In this document: piece by piece, positions 38,501 through 51,295 of the stretch | Layout of the letters: every line of letters begins with the position of its first letter | Numbering within the stretch: position 1 is the first letter of the stretch | Assembly: GCF_902813185.1 (NCBI RefSeq) | Contig: NZ_LR778301.1 | Coordinates: forward strand, 992,001 to 1,056,000 | From: Denitratisoma oestradiolicum | Lineage (GTDB): Bacteria; Pseudomonadota; Gammaproteobacteria; Burkholderiales; Rhodocyclaceae | Length of the DNA: 64,000 nt | Direction of reading: 5' to 3' | Position numbers and translations under genes: made by a program | The notes under the pieces: model-generated | What the model saw: the letters and a program-made list of their open reading frames with translations, nothing else | Told to the model about the DNA's origin: nothing | Databases searched by the model: none

Positions 38501-39056
38501 TGCCCAGTCCGGCGACCTGCTGGAAGCCATCAACACCCTGGACGATGCCATCCGTCGCATCGATCGAGAGACACGGGAGCAGTTGCAGGAAACCTACGAC
38601 ACGGTGAATCGGCATTTCGGCACCCTGTTCCCCCAGTTGTTCGGCGGCGGCGAGGCCCGGCTGATCCTGACCGGAGACGAGATCCTCGATGCCGGCATCC
38701 AGATCATGGCCCAGCCCCCCGGCAAGAAGAACTCCACCATCCATCTGCTCTCCGGGGGCGAGAAAGCACTGACAGCCATCGCGCTGGTATTCGCCATGTT
38801 CCAGCTCAACCCTGCGCCCTTCTGCCTGCTGGACGAGGTGGATGCGCCCCTGGACGATTCCAACACCGCTCGATTCGCCGACATGGTCAAGCGCATGTCG
38901 GTGAGTACCCAGTTCATTTTCATTTCCCACAACAAGATCGCCATGGAAATGGCCCAGCAGTTGATCGGGGTCACCATGCAGGAACGGGGCGTGTCCCGGG
39001 TGGTGGAGGTGGATATGGAAGAAGCGTTGCGCATGACCGAGGAAAAGGCCGCCTGA
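35556..39056 (+). CDS. smc: Chromosome segregation protein SMC
   Basis: SMC is an ATPase that, with ScpA and ScpB, compacts and separates the chromosome. The 1166-residue protein starts at GTG 35556 with [14 protein letters not shown]. Walker A is GPNGCGKSN (31-39); long coiled coils flank a hinge near residues 500-650 ([13 protein letters not shown] ... [11 protein letters not shown]); the C-terminal head carries LSGGEKAL near 1066 and Walker [12 protein letters not shown] near 1088. It is first in an smc-zipA-ligA cluster, the arrangement common in Betaproteobacteria. Confidence 0.97.
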   Translation: MRLTKLKLAGFKSFVDPTTVLFPSQLAGVVGPNGCGKSNIIDAVRWVLGESKASELRGESIQDVIFKGSGTRKEVSRASVELYFDNAQGKAAGQWSQYEEITVKRVLDREGNSSYYINNLHVRRRDVIDLFLGTGLGPRAYAIIGQGMISRIVEAKPDDLRGFLEEAAGVTKYKERRKETENRLEDARENLSRVEDIRNELDGQIGRLESQAEVARQYKDLNAQLTRKQQLLWLKKRNDARQDAARLATTVAESATRLEGETAQLREIEARVEHAREAHFAASDALHNAQAEMYAANAEVTRLETEIGRMRETTLRLEQRLQQLSVEDGHWRGQAAQLQQDAARWNSLLENARLRAGTAGARHEEAAERLPQAEEAVQAAGSALSEARMLLAEAEQGLRLAEADRGHADRALEGLGQRAARLEQEKAALGAPDPIQLAASQEAQARAEEELAMQQERLAELQGRLPGFEAQLRSARERLQAAHRQATESRARRDALVQLQKRVQQSGDIGEWLQARGLADAKPLWQSLQVEPGWETAVEAVLRERLAALVTDGETARQALASPPPTIVALALPDGAPALPLAAEGLRAKVRSDDSRWSSVLDEWLGQVMVAEDLNVLPTQASPFIQFVNRAGHLRGAHGLTLYVPDAKTHGVIERQREIEELEAVIEARQQDEDAARESQQEAERQLADTQAELAQTRRGEQESRQRAHAAQVEALKLAQAQARFEERAAQITRDLEDIRRHEDTERTAQMRAEEGAARWGEQLEVAQERLARAGEVQRQKENALREARALEQQLSREAQEAGFSERECISKLEDNARNVEIAQTQLERVVGETVQAREELAGISDDVLLDQLQAALINKQSQEGLLAERRNGMETVAAELRAMDEQRLRLEQGLTPLRDKINELKLKQQAAQLNEEQYQQRLVEANADEGALIPDLLPGLRESTMQGEITRLGNEIEALGPVNLAALEELNSARERKGYLDAQSGDLLEAINTLDDAIRRIDRETREQLQETYDTVNRHFGTLFPQLFGGGEARLILTGDEILDAGIQIMAQPPGKKNSTIHLLSGGEKALTAIALVFAMFQLNPAPFCLLDEVDAPLDDSNTARFADMVKRMSVSTQFIFISHNKIAMEMAQQLIGVTMQERGVSRVVEVDMEEALRMTEEKAA

Positions 39057-39057
39057 G

Positions 39058-39247
39058 ATGAACGACCCCCACGCTCACTTTGTTCGCTGCCCCCCGGGGG
39101 GGGACAGACCTCCCTTGTCCCACAGGGATTTCCTTCGGTCAGGACGGCCCGGCGGGAGGCCTGATGAAACAACCCCCACCTCACTTTGTTTGCTGCCCCC
39201 CGAGGGGGTACAGGCCTCCCTTGGGACGGCCCGGCGGGAGGCCTGAC
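39058..39247 (+). repeat. C-rich dispersed intergenic repeat, two tandem copies (smc-zipA gap)
   Basis: The first copy (39058-39163) and a shorter second copy (39170-39247) both run from a CCCCCAC start through GCTGCCCCCC and a G-rich arm to GGCCCGGCGGGAGGCCTGA. The second lacks the CAGGGATTTCCTTCGGTCAG middle. The last GGGAGG is 6 bases before the zipA start codon and acts as its ribosome-binding site. The same element precedes moaE. Confidence 0.8.
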
Positions 39248-40441
39248 ATGATGCCGAATGATTTCCAGTTGAGTTTGATTGCTGCTGGCGCTGCTGCGGT
39301 GGCGGCGGTCTGGATTTTCAACCTGCTCCAGGAACGCAGGCACCGCAAGGCCGCCGAGCGCATCTTCCAGGGGGAGCAGGCCGATGCCCTGCTCGGTGCG
39401 GAGGCGGAGACGCCAGAGCCGGAACCGGTAGCGCAGGAATCCGTGGAGGAAGACGCGCCGGCGGACCGGGTCGAGCCCGTGATTGGCGAACTCTCCGATG
39501 ACAGTCAGGTGTCATCCTTCAAAGATGACCCCAGGCCGGCGCCCATGGTGCTGGAAGTGGATGAGGTGCTGGCGGTATCCGAGCGGCCTTTCAGCGGACC
39601 AGCAGTGGTGGACAGCAACGAACCCGATGATGGGCTCCATGATCCTGTGGTGGATGTGGGGGTGAGCATCCGCTTCGATGACCCCCTGCCAGCCGTCCGC
39701 CTTTGGCAGATCCTGCACGGTCTGGTGGGAAAGGTGTCCAAGCCCCTGGGGCTGATTGCCCGGGGCATAGGCGGCTGGCAGGCTGTGCCGCCCCAGGACG
39801 ATGGCAGCTACCAGGAGTTCCGGGGCCTGTTGCAGTTGGCGGACCGCCAGGGTCCACTGACCGAGGCGGAGCTGGACCTGTACGTGACCAGCCTGGAACA
39901 GGTGGTCAGTGAGCGGGGGGGGATGCTGTTCCATTTTCCCCAGGCCGATGTGATCCACCATGCCCAGGCTCTGGACGAATTCTGTGCCAGCGTGGATATC
40001 CAGGTGGCGGTCCATGTGGTCAATAACAACGGAATTCCCGGCAGCAAGTTGCGTGGCCTGCTGGAAGCCACCGGCTTCCAGTGGCGGCCGGACGGCTTGT
40101 TCCATCTGGTGGACGAAGCCGGTCAGTCCCGGATCACCGTGGCCAATTTCGACGGCGCCGCCCTGGTCAAGGATGACATTGCCGGCATGACCCTTCTGGG
40201 CGTCACCTTCGGCCTGGACGTGCCCCGGGTGGCAGACGGCCCCCGTGTCTTCGATCAGTTGCTGGCGACGGCCCGGCGTCTGGCCGAGGCCGTGGACGGC
40301 ACCCTGGTGAATGACCAGCGTCAGCCCCTGGCGGATTCGGTGCTTGCCACCATCCGCGTCAAGATCGCCGAGACCCAGCAACAGATGGCGGACAACCAGT
40401 TGCCGGCCGGCGGCCGACGCGCCCTGCGTCTTTTCGTCTGA
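39248..40441 (+). CDS. zipA: Cell division protein ZipA
   Basis: ZipA is a membrane-anchored FtsZ-binding protein of the divisome. The 397-residue product has a short N-terminal membrane helix (LSLIAAGAAAVAAVWIFNLL, about residues 9-28), an acidic, Pro/Glu-rich linker (about 50-130), and a C-terminal ZipA domain (about 260-390; GMLFHFPQADVIHHAQ ... TLLGVTFGLDVPRV). It starts MMPNDFQ at 39248 with GGGAGG from the repeat upstream. Position between smc and ligA supports the call more than sequence, which is variable in this family. Confidence 0.88.
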   Translation: MMPNDFQLSLIAAGAAAVAAVWIFNLLQERRHRKAAERIFQGEQADALLGAEAETPEPEPVAQESVEEDAPADRVEPVIGELSDDSQVSSFKDDPRPAPMVLEVDEVLAVSERPFSGPAVVDSNEPDDGLHDPVVDVGVSIRFDDPLPAVRLWQILHGLVGKVSKPLGLIARGIGGWQAVPPQDDGSYQEFRGLLQLADRQGPLTEAELDLYVTSLEQVVSERGGMLFHFPQADVIHHAQALDEFCASVDIQVAVHVVNNNGIPGSKLRGLLEATGFQWRPDGLFHLVDEAGQSRITVANFDGAALVKDDIAGMTLLGVTFGLDVPRVADGPRVFDQLLATARRLAEAVDGTLVNDQRQPLADSVLATIRVKIAETQQQMADNQLPAGGRRALRLFV

Positions 40442-43275
<2,834 letters not shown>

Positions 43276-43310
43276 TCAACGGTGCCCAGAATCAAATCGT
43301 GAGGGATTCG

Positions 43311-44174
43311 ATGAAACGCGTGACGAAAGCCGTATTTCCCGTGGCCGGCCTGGGAACCCGCTTCCTGCCGGCCACCAAGGCCAGCCCCAAGGAAATGATG
43401 CCCATCGTGGACAAGCCCCTGATCCAGTATGCGGTGGAGGAGGCGGTGGCGGCGGGTATCACCGACATGATCTTCGTCACCGGCCGCAGCAAGCGGGCCA
43501 TCGAGGACCATTTCGACAAGGCCTACGAACTGGAGAACGAGCTGGAACTGCGGGGCAAGACCGAGTTGCTGGAGTTCGTGCGGGAGATGATGCCGAGGAA
43601 CATCAACTGCATCTACATCCGCCAGGCCGAGGCCCTGGGCTTGGGCCATGCGGTGCTCTGCGCCAGGCCGGTGATCAACGACGAGCCCTTTGCCGTGCTG
43701 CTGGCCGACGACCTGCTGGATGGCGAGCCGCCGGTGCTGCGCCAGATGGTGGATACCTACGACTACTACCGCTGCTCGGTGCTGGGGGTGCAGGACGTGC
43801 CCCGATCCGAGACCAAGAGCTATGGCATTGTCGCTGCCCATCCCCTGGCGGATCGCATCGAGCAGATTACCGCCATTGTCGAGAAGCCCAAGCCTGAGGA
43901 TGCCCCCTCCACCCTGGCGGTGGTGGGGCGCTATGTGCTGACGCCCCGCATTTTCCATCACCTGGAGAATGTCACGCCGGGTTCCGGCGGCGAGATCCAG
44001 CTCACCGACGGCATCGCCGCCCTGTTGAAGGAAGAGCAGGTGCTGGCCCATCGCTACCAGGGAACACGCTACGATTGTGGCTCCAAGCTGGGTTACCTCC
44101 AGGCCATGGTGGAATTCGGTCTGCGCCACCCCGAGGTGGGAGCCGACTTCCGGCGCTATCTGGAGTCCCGCTGA
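43311..44174 (+). CDS. galU: UTP--glucose-1-phosphate uridylyltransferase
   Basis: GalU makes UDP-glucose for envelope polysaccharides and trehalose or glycogen-type products. The 287-residue protein has the nucleotide-binding [20 protein letters not shown] (residues 9-28), [14 protein letters not shown], and [14 protein letters not shown], with [12 protein letters not shown] 43311 is preferred to an in-frame GTG 12 bases earlier because GAGG then lies at good spacing. Its stop overlaps the start of hpt. Confidence 0.97.
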   Translation: MKRVTKAVFPVAGLGTRFLPATKASPKEMMPIVDKPLIQYAVEEAVAAGITDMIFVTGRSKRAIEDHFDKAYELENELELRGKTELLEFVREMMPRNINCIYIRQAEALGLGHAVLCARPVINDEPFAVLLADDLLDGEPPVLRQMVDTYDYYRCSVLGVQDVPRSETKSYGIVAAHPLADRIEQITAIVEKPKPEDAPSTLAVVGRYVLTPRIFHHLENVTPGSGGEIQLTDGIAALLKEEQVLAHRYQGTRYDCGSKLGYLQAMVEFGLRHPEVGADFRRYLESR

Positions 44175-44722
44175 TGATGCGGCGGCAGCAGGCCTGGCAG
44201 ATCCTGGAGGAGGCGGATCAGATCGTCTCCGCCGCCGAGGTTGCCCAGGCCGTATCCCGAATCGCCGGGGAGATCGGCGAGCGACTGGGGGAGGCGTATC
44301 CCCTGGTGCTGGCGGTGATGGGGGGGGCGACCATCTTTGCCGGCAACCTGCTGCCCCAGTTGCGCTTTCCCCTGGACTACGACTACCTCCACGCCACCCG
44401 CTACGGCGATGCCACCACTGGCGGCGAACTGGCCTGGGTGGTGGAACCCCGGGCCGACGTGGTGGGGCGCATTGTGCTGCTGGTGGACGACATTCTGGAC
44501 GAGGGCATCACCCTGGCGGCGATCAAGGAGCGGCTACTGGCCCAGGGCGCGGCCCGGGTGTGGACCGCGGTCTTCGCCGACAAGGACATCGGCCGGGCCA
44601 AGCCCATCACGGCCGATTTTGTCGGCCTCACCCTGCCCAATCGTTATGTGTTCGGCTTCGGCATGGATGTGAGCGGTGCTTGGCGCAATCTGCCGGCGAT
44701 TTATGCGCTGAAGGGGAAGTGA
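44174..44722 (+). CDS. hpt: Hypoxanthine(-guanine) phosphoribosyltransferase
   Basis: The enzyme salvages hypoxanthine or guanine to IMP or GMP using PRPP. The 182-residue protein has the PRPP-binding motif IVLLVDDILDEGITLA near residue 98 and MGGATIFAGNLL near 50; FVGLTLPNRYVFGFGMD is a C-terminal signature. It overlaps galU by one base; a second ATG follows immediately and either can be the start. The phosphorylase gene at 50540 could feed it hypoxanthine. Confidence 0.94.
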   Translation: MMRRQQAWQILEEADQIVSAAEVAQAVSRIAGEIGERLGEAYPLVLAVMGGATIFAGNLLPQLRFPLDYDYLHATRYGDATTGGELAWVVEPRADVVGRIVLLVDDILDEGITLAAIKERLLAQGAARVWTAVFADKDIGRAKPITADFVGLTLPNRYVFGFGMDVSGAWRNLPAIYALKGK

Positions 44723-45047
44723 GTTTTCCCGCTGGTGCAGTAGCCTTCTGCAAGATGGGTTGTTGGTAATGCATAGTCACTTTGCAATGTGGGTGCGTGG
44801 AACAAACAGGGACGACGCCATGGCGTCATTGACGATTACCGTCACGGGGACCAGTGGCATTCAGAAAAGACGTGCTGCAACACCTTTGCATCAAGTTGGG
44901 GGAACGATCGAGTTGGATTCGTTGCCTGATGGACGGGAGCTACTCAAGGGAGCTTTTTCCGAAGGCCGCGATGAAGCAAAAAAATGGCGCCCGAAGGCGC
45001 CCAAAAGTGGTGTCGAAGCGGTGTCCAGTAGTTTCGCCAGACCGGTA
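44723..45047. other. Intergenic region between hpt and the TonB receptor gene
   Basis: Apart from the terminator near 44979 nothing convincing is seen. A 101-codon open frame on the plus strand runs through that terminator and lacks a ribosome-binding site, so it is not listed as a gene. Confidence 0.6.
44979..45003 (-). terminator. Rho-independent terminator of the TonB receptor gene
   Basis: On the minus strand GGCGCC, loop TTCG and GGCGCC form a very stable stem followed by ATTTTTTT. It lies about 45 bases after the receptor's stop codon. Confidence 0.88.
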
Positions 45048-47342
45048 TCACCACTTGTACGATAGCGATACTCCGTAGGTACGCGGCTGGGTAAAGTAAG
45101 CTTGGGAAAGGCTGCCGAAGCCCGGTCCAAAGTCGATCATGTTGTTGACCTTCTTGTTGTCGGTAAGGTTACGTACCCAGAGGGAGGCCTCCGCCTTGTC
45201 GCCTTTATGCCCCAGGGGGATGCCGGACAACAGCAGACGCATGTTCCAGAGGCCGGACGCGCCGATCTTGGTTGCCGCAGCGTCAGCATAGCCGGGGTTA
45301 TAGTTGGTGCTGCCCGGCGTAGCCAACTGATACGGGTACAGGTAAAAGCTGCTGGTGTAAGCGTAATCCACGATACCGCGCAGTGTCCCCACCGATGTCT
45401 TGGCCAGACGGGCATCAGCCATCAGGTTGAAGGAATGCTTGGGTGCATGAACGAAGGCCCGGTTGTCCTTCTGATCGACGCCGTTATCCATGAATCGCTT
45501 GTACTTGGCATCCAGATAACCGTAGCCCAGTTGCAGGCGCAAGCCATCCATCGGCGCAAACATCCCCTCGAACTCCAAACCCTGGATGGTGGACTTGCCC
45601 ACGTTCTGCACGATGGATCCGGAGCCGGTGGTCGCGACGAAGACCGGAATCTGCAGATCGGTCACCTTGTTCTGGAACAGCGCCACATTGACCTGAGCCT
45701 TGCCATCAGCAAAAGTGCTCTTCATGCCGCCTTCCAGCGACTTGACCTTCTCCGGCTTGTAGGCGGTGGTCACATCAACCACGTTATCCGACTCGCCGTT
45801 GAAACCACCGCTCTTGTAACCCTCGGAATACTTGCCGTAGAAGTTGAGATTGGTATTGACCTTGTAACCCAGGCTCAGCATCGGCGTGGTGGACTGGAAG
45901 GTCTTGGCGGCGTGGGTACCCGCCGGCACCTTGACGATGGACATGCCAAAGGCCGGCATGCCAAAGATCTGCAGCCGATCGACGGTCTTCTTCTCCTCCG
46001 TGGTACGCAGACCGCCAGTCAGGGTCCAGGCATCCGTCAGCTTGTAGTCCAGTTGGCCGAACCAGGCATCCACCTTGGTGGTGAAACCATAGTTGGAAGT
46101 CATGTCCCACTCACGGTTGAAATACTGCTGGGGATTGCGGGTGAAACCTTCATCCTTGAAGGTGTAGTAACCCAGCACATAGTTCAAGCGCTCGGTATTA
46201 CCCTGCCACTGGAGTTCATGGGAGTTTTGTTTGTAATGGGAATCCCGCTGGGTATGCGCAATGGGCAGGGGCGATCCGTCCAGATCCAGACCGTCGGCCC
46301 AACGCATGGTGCGCTCGGAGGCGATCCACTTCAGGTTGTTGCTGTCGTTGAGCTTGTAGCTCACAGTCAGGGCATGACCATCCACGTTCATGCGTTCATA
46401 GGAGGGGCCGTCCACGCTGGCCCGGGTCTTGCGCTCCTGCGAGGCGTATTGGGCCACATTGCCATTGGCGATCAGATCGGCCGTGGCCTGCGTCAGGCCA
46501 TAGGCTTGAAGCATGGGAGAACTCTGATAAAGCCAGCTATCCGCCCGCCAGAGCTGATTTAAAGCCGAGCTCTGGCTCATTTTCGTGCTATCGAACTTGT
46601 AATCCACCTTCAGGTCACGGCTGATATCGAAATTCGCCACCAGACGAAAGTTCTGGCTGTCCTTGTTGTTCAGTTGGCCGACCGAGCTGCCGCTGTTGGT
46701 CTTGACCCAGCCGTCCCGCTTCTCGTCCCGATACCCCAGGGAGAGACTCATGATGCCCAGGCGCGGCAGATCCACCCCGGCCTTGATCACCTGGGCGCCA
46801 TAATTACCCATGTCAAACGTCACGGAGCCGGTCCACTCGCCGGAAGGCTTGCGCGTAATCAGGTTGATGGCGCCGGCGATGGTGTTGCGGCCATAGAGCG
46901 TGCCCTGGGGGCCACGCAGAACTTCCACCCGTTCCAGGTCCACCGCATCGAACACGCTGCCCTGGGACTTGCCCAAATAGACGCCATCCAGATACACGCC
47001 GACTGACGTATCAAAAATCAGGGCCGGGTTGTGAGTGACACTGCCACGAATGGCGATCTGGGAGGTCGAGGCATTTCCCGGCGTACTGCTCACCTGAAGG
47101 TTGGGTGCCAGGGAACTCAGGTCCGCCACGTTCTGAATGCCACGATTTTCCAGTTGGGAACCGGAAATTGCGCTGATGGAAATCGGTACATCCTGCAAAC
47201 GCTCGGCCCGCTTCTGGGCGGTCACCACGATTTCTTCCAGGCCACCATCGGCAGCAAAGGCAATCGTGCCATAGGCGAGGGAAATGGTCAGCGGCAAAAC
47301 AGCCAGCTGAAACCGACTACGGGTGGGGCTACTCATGAACAT
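45048..47342 (-). CDS. TonB-dependent outer-membrane receptor
   Basis: The 764-residue protein has a signal peptide (to about AFAADG, residue 33), a TonB box-like EEIVVTAQKRAERLQD (35-50), the plug domain (VPISISAISGSQLENRG ... RGPQGTLYGRNTIAGAINLI) and a 22-strand barrel ending in an aromatic residue (SLSYKW). Receptors of this group take up siderophores, vitamins or, in degraders, hydrophobic carbon sources; the substrate is not evident, and no siderophore genes are near. AAGGAG lies just before the start. The AraC-type gene diverges from it and probably regulates it. Confidence 0.94.
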   Translation of the reverse strand: MFMSSPTRSRFQLAVLPLTISLAYGTIAFAADGGLEEIVVTAQKRAERLQDVPISISAISGSQLENRGIQNVADLSSLAPNLQVSSTPGNASTSQIAIRGSVTHNPALIFDTSVGVYLDGVYLGKSQGSVFDAVDLERVEVLRGPQGTLYGRNTIAGAINLITRKPSGEWTGSVTFDMGNYGAQVIKAGVDLPRLGIMSLSLGYRDEKRDGWVKTNSGSSVGQLNNKDSQNFRLVANFDISRDLKVDYKFDSTKMSQSSALNQLWRADSWLYQSSPMLQAYGLTQATADLIANGNVAQYASQERKTRASVDGPSYERMNVDGHALTVSYKLNDSNNLKWIASERTMRWADGLDLDGSPLPIAHTQRDSHYKQNSHELQWQGNTERLNYVLGYYTFKDEGFTRNPQQYFNREWDMTSNYGFTTKVDAWFGQLDYKLTDAWTLTGGLRTTEEKKTVDRLQIFGMPAFGMSIVKVPAGTHAAKTFQSTTPMLSLGYKVNTNLNFYGKYSEGYKSGGFNGESDNVVDVTTAYKPEKVKSLEGGMKSTFADGKAQVNVALFQNKVTDLQIPVFVATTGSGSIVQNVGKSTIQGLEFEGMFAPMDGLRLQLGYGYLDAKYKRFMDNGVDQKDNRAFVHAPKHSFNLMADARLAKTSVGTLRGIVDYAYTSSFYLYPYQLATPGSTNYNPGYADAAATKIGASGLWNMRLLLSGIPLGHKGDKAEASLWVRNLTDNKKVNNMIDFGPGFGSLSQAYFTQPRTYGVSLSYKW

Positions 47343-47568
47343 CGTCTCCTTGACTGATAGGTAAACGGATACCTCTCTCGAAACGGCAGGGTGCTCCGGT
47401 GGCGACTTTATAGTTGCTTATACTGTCTGCCACTTGCCTGAATCGGAACAGTCATTTGGATATTCAGAACCCATAGAGACGACGGATCCAACCAAGTCAT
47501 TCCACTTGATGCAAATCAATGGCCGCCGGCCTGTCCACCGCCCCACGATGCAGTAAAGGACTGTCGCA
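47343..47568. promoter_or_regulatory. Divergent promoter region of TonB receptor and AraC-type regulator
   Basis: The 226-base gap is AT-richer than its neighbours and must hold both promoters. On the minus strand TTATAG/GTATAAG-like sequences around 47408-47422 are -10 candidates for the receptor. I could not identify a Fur box or a clear AraC direct repeat. Confidence 0.45.
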
Positions 47569-48501
47569 ATGAATGAATGCCGCAATTTCGATGAATGGAG
47601 CCAGACCTATGCCGACTATTTTCCCGGCACCCGGATCACGGCGGAAGGCGACCTTGCCGATTTTCACTGCACCTATGCCCGCTGGAACTGGGGTGATTTG
47701 ATTGCTTACGAAATGTTCATTTCCCATGCGGAAAACGTCTATTTCCAACCCCAGCAAAAAAAACGGACCAACCACTACCACTATCTGACCCTGCTGCGGA
47801 ACGGCGCCTTTCGTACCCGCCAGTTCGGCACCGAATGCACCGCCCACGGCGACATCCTCACCCTGGCCGACGGTAGCGCGCCCTATGTCGCCCGGCACTC
47901 GCCCCAGGCCCACATGATCTTTCTCGGCTTGCCTACTGGACTGCTGCAACGCTCCGTGGGCGATTTGCGCAGTGCCTGCAATATTCCCATCAGTGCCAAC
48001 TTCAGCAGCGGCGCCATTCTCAAGGACATGGTGCAGAGCCTCTGGCTGCGCCGCCAGGAGATCGACAACGAGCACGCCCACGGCATCGCCAATGCCATCA
48101 TCTGTCTGCTCAGCACGCTGCACAGCCCGACCGGAAACCCCACCTCCCGGGGCATCGGCAGCACCCGCCAGTCCGAGATTCTCGATTACATCAACGCCAA
48201 CCTGACGGACCCCAACCTCAACGTGGAGTCCATCGCCCGTTTCTTCGACATTTCCACCCGCTACTTGCGCACCCTGCTGCAGAACACCGGCACCACGCCG
48301 TCCCGCTATATTCATGAACTGAGGCTGCAGCATTGCATGGAAAACCTGAGCAATCCATTGCTCAACCACCTGTCCGTCACCGAAATCGCCTTCCGCTGGG
48401 GCTTCAACGAAATCTCCCATTTCAGCCGCGTATTTACCGTCCGCTTCCGCGAATCACCAAGTAAGGTGCGGCGCAAGCACATCGACGTTCCGACCCTATA
48501 G
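47569..48501 (+). CDS. AraC-family transcriptional regulator
   Basis: The 310-residue protein has an N-terminal ligand-type domain resembling AraC-binding-like proteins (residues 20-180) and a C-terminal double HTH of the AraC/XylS family: NLNVESIARFFDISTRYLRT is the first recognition region, and LSVTEIAFRWGFNEISHFSR the second, with FRESPSKVRR near the end. Such proteins activate nearby genes in response to a small molecule. Divergence from the TonB receptor makes that gene the likely target. Confidence 0.9.
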   Translation: MNECRNFDEWSQTYADYFPGTRITAEGDLADFHCTYARWNWGDLIAYEMFISHAENVYFQPQQKKRTNHYHYLTLLRNGAFRTRQFGTECTAHGDILTLADGSAPYVARHSPQAHMIFLGLPTGLLQRSVGDLRSACNIPISANFSSGAILKDMVQSLWLRRQEIDNEHAHGIANAIICLLSTLHSPTGNPTSRGIGSTRQSEILDYINANLTDPNLNVESIARFFDISTRYLRTLLQNTGTTPSRYIHELRLQHCMENLSNPLLNHLSVTEIAFRWGFNEISHFSRVFTVRFRESPSKVRRKHIDVPTL

Positions 48502-48562
48502 CCTTCCTGCAGTCCCTGATCAAAGCTTGGATGCATCGGCGCTTGCACGGGCGTGCCACAAA

Positions 48563-48596
48563 CAAAAAGCCCCCTGGGGTCTCCAGGGGGCTTTTG
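48563..48596. terminator. Bidirectional terminator between the AraC-type gene and typA
   Basis: AAAAAGCCCCCTGG and CCAGGGGGCTTTT form a perfect stem around a five-base loop, with A-run and T-run on the two sides. It can end both convergent transcripts. Confidence 0.9.
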
Positions 48597-48617
48597 ATCT
48601 AGGGGGCTTCGACGGGC

Positions 48618-50438
48618 TTAGGCGGCGTCGCCTTCCCGTGAGGCGCGACGGCGGTCGTGTTCCTTCAGGTAGCGCTTGCGCAGGCGGATGGACTTGGGGG
48701 TGATCTCCACCAGTTCGTCGTCGTCGATGAATTCGACGGCGGATTCCAGGGTCAGCTTGATGGGGGTGGTCAGGCGCACGGCCTCGTCAGTGCCGGAGGC
48801 GCGGACGTTGGTCAGCTTCTTGCCCTTGATGGGGTTCACCACCAGGTCGTTGTCCCGGGTGTGGATGCCGATGATCATGCCTTCATAGAGCTTGTCGCCG
48901 GGGCTGACGAACATGCGGCCCCGGTCTTCCAGGTTCCACAGGGCGTAGGCCACGGCTTCGCCGTCTTCCTGGGAGATCAGCACGCCGTTGTGGCGGCCGG
49001 GCATGTCGGGCTTGACGGGCTTGTAGTCGTCGAAGATGTGGCTCATCAGGCCGGTGCCCCGGGTCATGGTCATGAAGTCGGACTGGAAGCCGATCAGACC
49101 CCGGGCCGGGATGTGGTATTCGAGGCGGGTGCGGCCCTTGCCGTCGGATTCCATGTTGGTCAGCTCACCCCGGCGGCGACCCAGTTCTTCCATCACGACG
49201 CCCTGGTTGGTGTCTTCCAGGTCGATGGTCAGGTTCTCGTAGGGCTCGCACTTCTCGCCATCGACATCCTTGTAGACGACGCGGGGCTTGCCGCAGGCCA
49301 GCTCGAAGCCTTCCCTGCGCATGTTCTCCAGCAGGATGGTGAGGTGGAGTTCGCCCCGGCCGGACACGCGGAACAGATCGGAGTCAGTGGTTTCCTCGAC
49401 GCGCAGGGCGACGTTGGTCAGCAACTCCTTGGCCAGGCGTTCGCGGATCTGGCGGCTGGTGACGAACTTGCCCTCGGTGCCCGCCAGGGGGGAGGAGTTC
49501 ACCATGAAGTCCATGTTCAGGGTCGGTTCGTCCACCGGGAGGATGGGCAGGCCGATGGGCTTGTCCCGGTCGCAGATGGTGACGCCGATGCCGATGTCGT
49601 CGAGGCCGGAGATGATGATGATGTCGCCAGCTTCGGCTTCTTCCACGGGCACGCGGTCCAGGCCCTGGAAGCCCAGCACCTGGTTGATGCGGCCCTGGGC
49701 CACCTGGACCTCATGGTTCATCACCACCACCACCTGGCCGGGCTTGATGCGGCCATTGAGCACGCGGCCGACGCCGAGGCGGCCGGTGTAGGAGGAATAG
49801 TCAAGAGCGGCCAGTTGCAGTTGCAGGGGCGCGTCGGCACTGCCGGAGGGGGACGGTACATGGGACAGCACCGTCTCGAACAGGGCCTCCATGTTGTCGG
49901 ACTGGACGGCAAGGTCGAGCATGGCGAAGCCGTTCAGGGCCGAGGCATACACGATGGGGAAGTCGAGCTGCTCATCGCTGGCGCCCAGCTTGTCGAACAG
50001 GTCGAAGGTCTGGTCCACCACCCAGTCGGGACGGGCGCCGGGACGGTCGATCTTGTTGACCACGACGATGGGCTTCAGGCCCAGGGCCAGAGCCTTCTTG
50101 GTGACGAAGCGGGTCTGGGGCATGGGGCCCTCCACCGCATCCACCAGCAGCAGCACGCCATCCACCATGCCCAGCACCCGCTCCACCTCGCCGCCGAAGT
50201 CGGCATGGCCCGGGGTGTCCACGATGTTGATGTGGGTGCCCTTGTAATCGATGGCGGTGTTTTTCGCCAGGATGGTGATGCCCCGCTCCTTTTCCAGATC
50301 GTTGCTGTCCATGACCCGTTCGTCCACCTGCTGGTTTTCACGGAAGGTGCCGGATTGGCGCAGCAATTGATCGACCAGGGTCGTCTTGCCGTGGTCCACG
50401 TGGGCGATAATGGCGATGTTTCGGAGAGCGCGGCTCAT
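48618..50438 (-). CDS. typA: Ribosome-associated GTPase TypA/BipA
   Basis: TypA is a translational GTPase related to EF-G that assists 50S assembly and stress adaptation. The 606-residue protein has G1 AHVDHGKTT (12-20), G3 [14 protein letters not shown] and G4 NKIDRPGA, plus EF-G-like domain II and the TypA-specific C-terminal domain ([15 protein letters not shown]). I chose ATG 50438 ([17 protein letters not shown]) because the longer frame reads through the promoter. The gene diverges from mtnP. Confidence 0.97.
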   Translation of the reverse strand: MSRALRNIAIIAHVDHGKTTLVDQLLRQSGTFRENQQVDERVMDSNDLEKERGITILAKNTAIDYKGTHINIVDTPGHADFGGEVERVLGMVDGVLLLVDAVEGPMPQTRFVTKKALALGLKPIVVVNKIDRPGARPDWVVDQTFDLFDKLGASDEQLDFPIVYASALNGFAMLDLAVQSDNMEALFETVLSHVPSPSGSADAPLQLQLAALDYSSYTGRLGVGRVLNGRIKPGQVVVVMNHEVQVAQGRINQVLGFQGLDRVPVEEAEAGDIIIISGLDDIGIGVTICDRDKPIGLPILPVDEPTLNMDFMVNSSPLAGTEGKFVTSRQIRERLAKELLTNVALRVEETTDSDLFRVSGRGELHLTILLENMRREGFELACGKPRVVYKDVDGEKCEPYENLTIDLEDTNQGVVMEELGRRRGELTNMESDGKGRTRLEYHIPARGLIGFQSDFMTMTRGTGLMSHIFDDYKPVKPDMPGRHNGVLISQEDGEAVAYALWNLEDRGRMFVSPGDKLYEGMIIGIHTRDNDLVVNPIKGKKLTNVRASGTDEAVRLTTPIKLTLESAVEFIDDDELVEITPKSIRLRKRYLKEHDRRRASREGDAA

Positions 50439-50481
50439 AGGGGTGTCCCTGGGGGATTGTGCAGTGCAATAGCGGGCGCGC

Positions 50482-50490
50482 ATTCTAGCA
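50482..50490 (-). promoter_or_regulatory. Possible extended -10 of the typA promoter
   Basis: On the minus strand TGCTAGAAT, an extended -10 (TGnTAGAAT), lies 44-52 bases before the typA ATG. No good -35 is present, as allowed for extended -10 promoters. Confidence 0.4.
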
Positions 50491-50539
50491 CAGGGCATGC
50501 TCGGCCCTGACTTTGGCGGTAATGGGAGGATAGACAAGT

Positions 50540-51295
50540 ATGTTGGCAATCATCGGTGGCAGCGGCCTGACCCAACTGGCCAATCTGGACGTGTCCCGTC
50601 GGGAGGTGGTGCGCACGCCCTTCGGCGACCCTTCCGGGGCGCTCACCTTCGGCAGCATCGGCGGCCAGTCCGTGGTGTTCCTTGCCCGCCATGGCTATGG
50701 GCACACCATCCCGCCCCATCTGGTCAATTACCGGGCCAATATCTGGGCCTTGATCAAGGAAGCCAAGGCCAGCCGCATCGTTTCGGTGGCTTCGGTGGGC
50801 AGTATCCGGCGCGACCTGACGCCGGGCAGTCTGGTCATCCCCCATCAGATCCTCGACTACACCTGGGGTCGCTCTTCCACCTTCTTCGAAGGGGGCGCCA
50901 ATCAGGTGGTCCATGTGGATTTCACCCATCCCTACGACGAGGCCCTGCGCGCCGAGCTGCTGCGGGCGGCGGAGGCGATGGGGGAGCCCATCTCGGAGGG
51001 GGCGGTGTATGCCACCACCCAGGGTCCCCGGCTGGAAACCGCGGCGGAAGTGGATCGCCTGGAGCGGGACGGGGCCGACATCGTGGGCATGACCGGCATG
51101 CCCGAGGCGGTGCTGGCCCGGGAACTGGAAGTGCCCTACGCCGCCCTTTGCGTGGTGGCCAACTGGGGTGCAGGGCGGGCCGACAGTAGCGACGGCATTC
51201 ATTTCGAGAGCATCGAGGCCATCCTGCAAGCGGCCATGAGTCGCACCCGCAGGGTGATTTCCGCCCTCTGCTCGGACGAGTCCTGCGCGACGTGA
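50540..51295 (+). CDS. mtnP: S-methyl-5'-thioinosine (or thioadenosine) phosphorylase
   Basis: The 251-residue protein of the purine nucleoside phosphorylase/MTAP family cleaves the by-product of polyamine or homoserine-lactone synthesis. It has [10 protein letters not shown] at the N-terminus, [20 protein letters not shown] (phosphate and ribose site) and GMTGMPEA. At the base-binding loop it reads [12 protein letters not shown], where adenine-specific enzymes have an Asp pair (DYDxW); Asn there favours 6-oxopurines, so methylthioinosine is the more likely substrate, as in Pseudomonas PA3004. The symbol is given for the family. It overlaps def by four bases. Confidence 0.88.
   Translation: MLAIIGGSGLTQLANLDVSRREVVRTPFGDPSGALTFGSIGGQSVVFLARHGYGHTIPPHLVNYRANIWALIKEAKASRIVSVASVGSIRRDLTPGSLVIPHQILDYTWGRSSTFFEGGANQVVHVDFTHPYDEALRAELLRAAEAMGEPISEGAVYATTQGPRLETAAEVDRLERDGADIVGMTGMPEAVLARELEVPYAALCVVANWGAGRADSSDGIHFESIEAILQAAMSRTRRVISALCSDESCAT

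Noticed and set aside
44760..45065. A 101-codon frame after hpt
   Set aside because: It passes through the terminator hairpin of the TonB receptor gene, has no good start signal, and overlaps the receptor's end.
48657..50510. A 617-codon plus-strand frame opposite typA
   Set aside because: It is the complement of typA, which has intact GTPase motifs. The antisense product has no recognisable domain.
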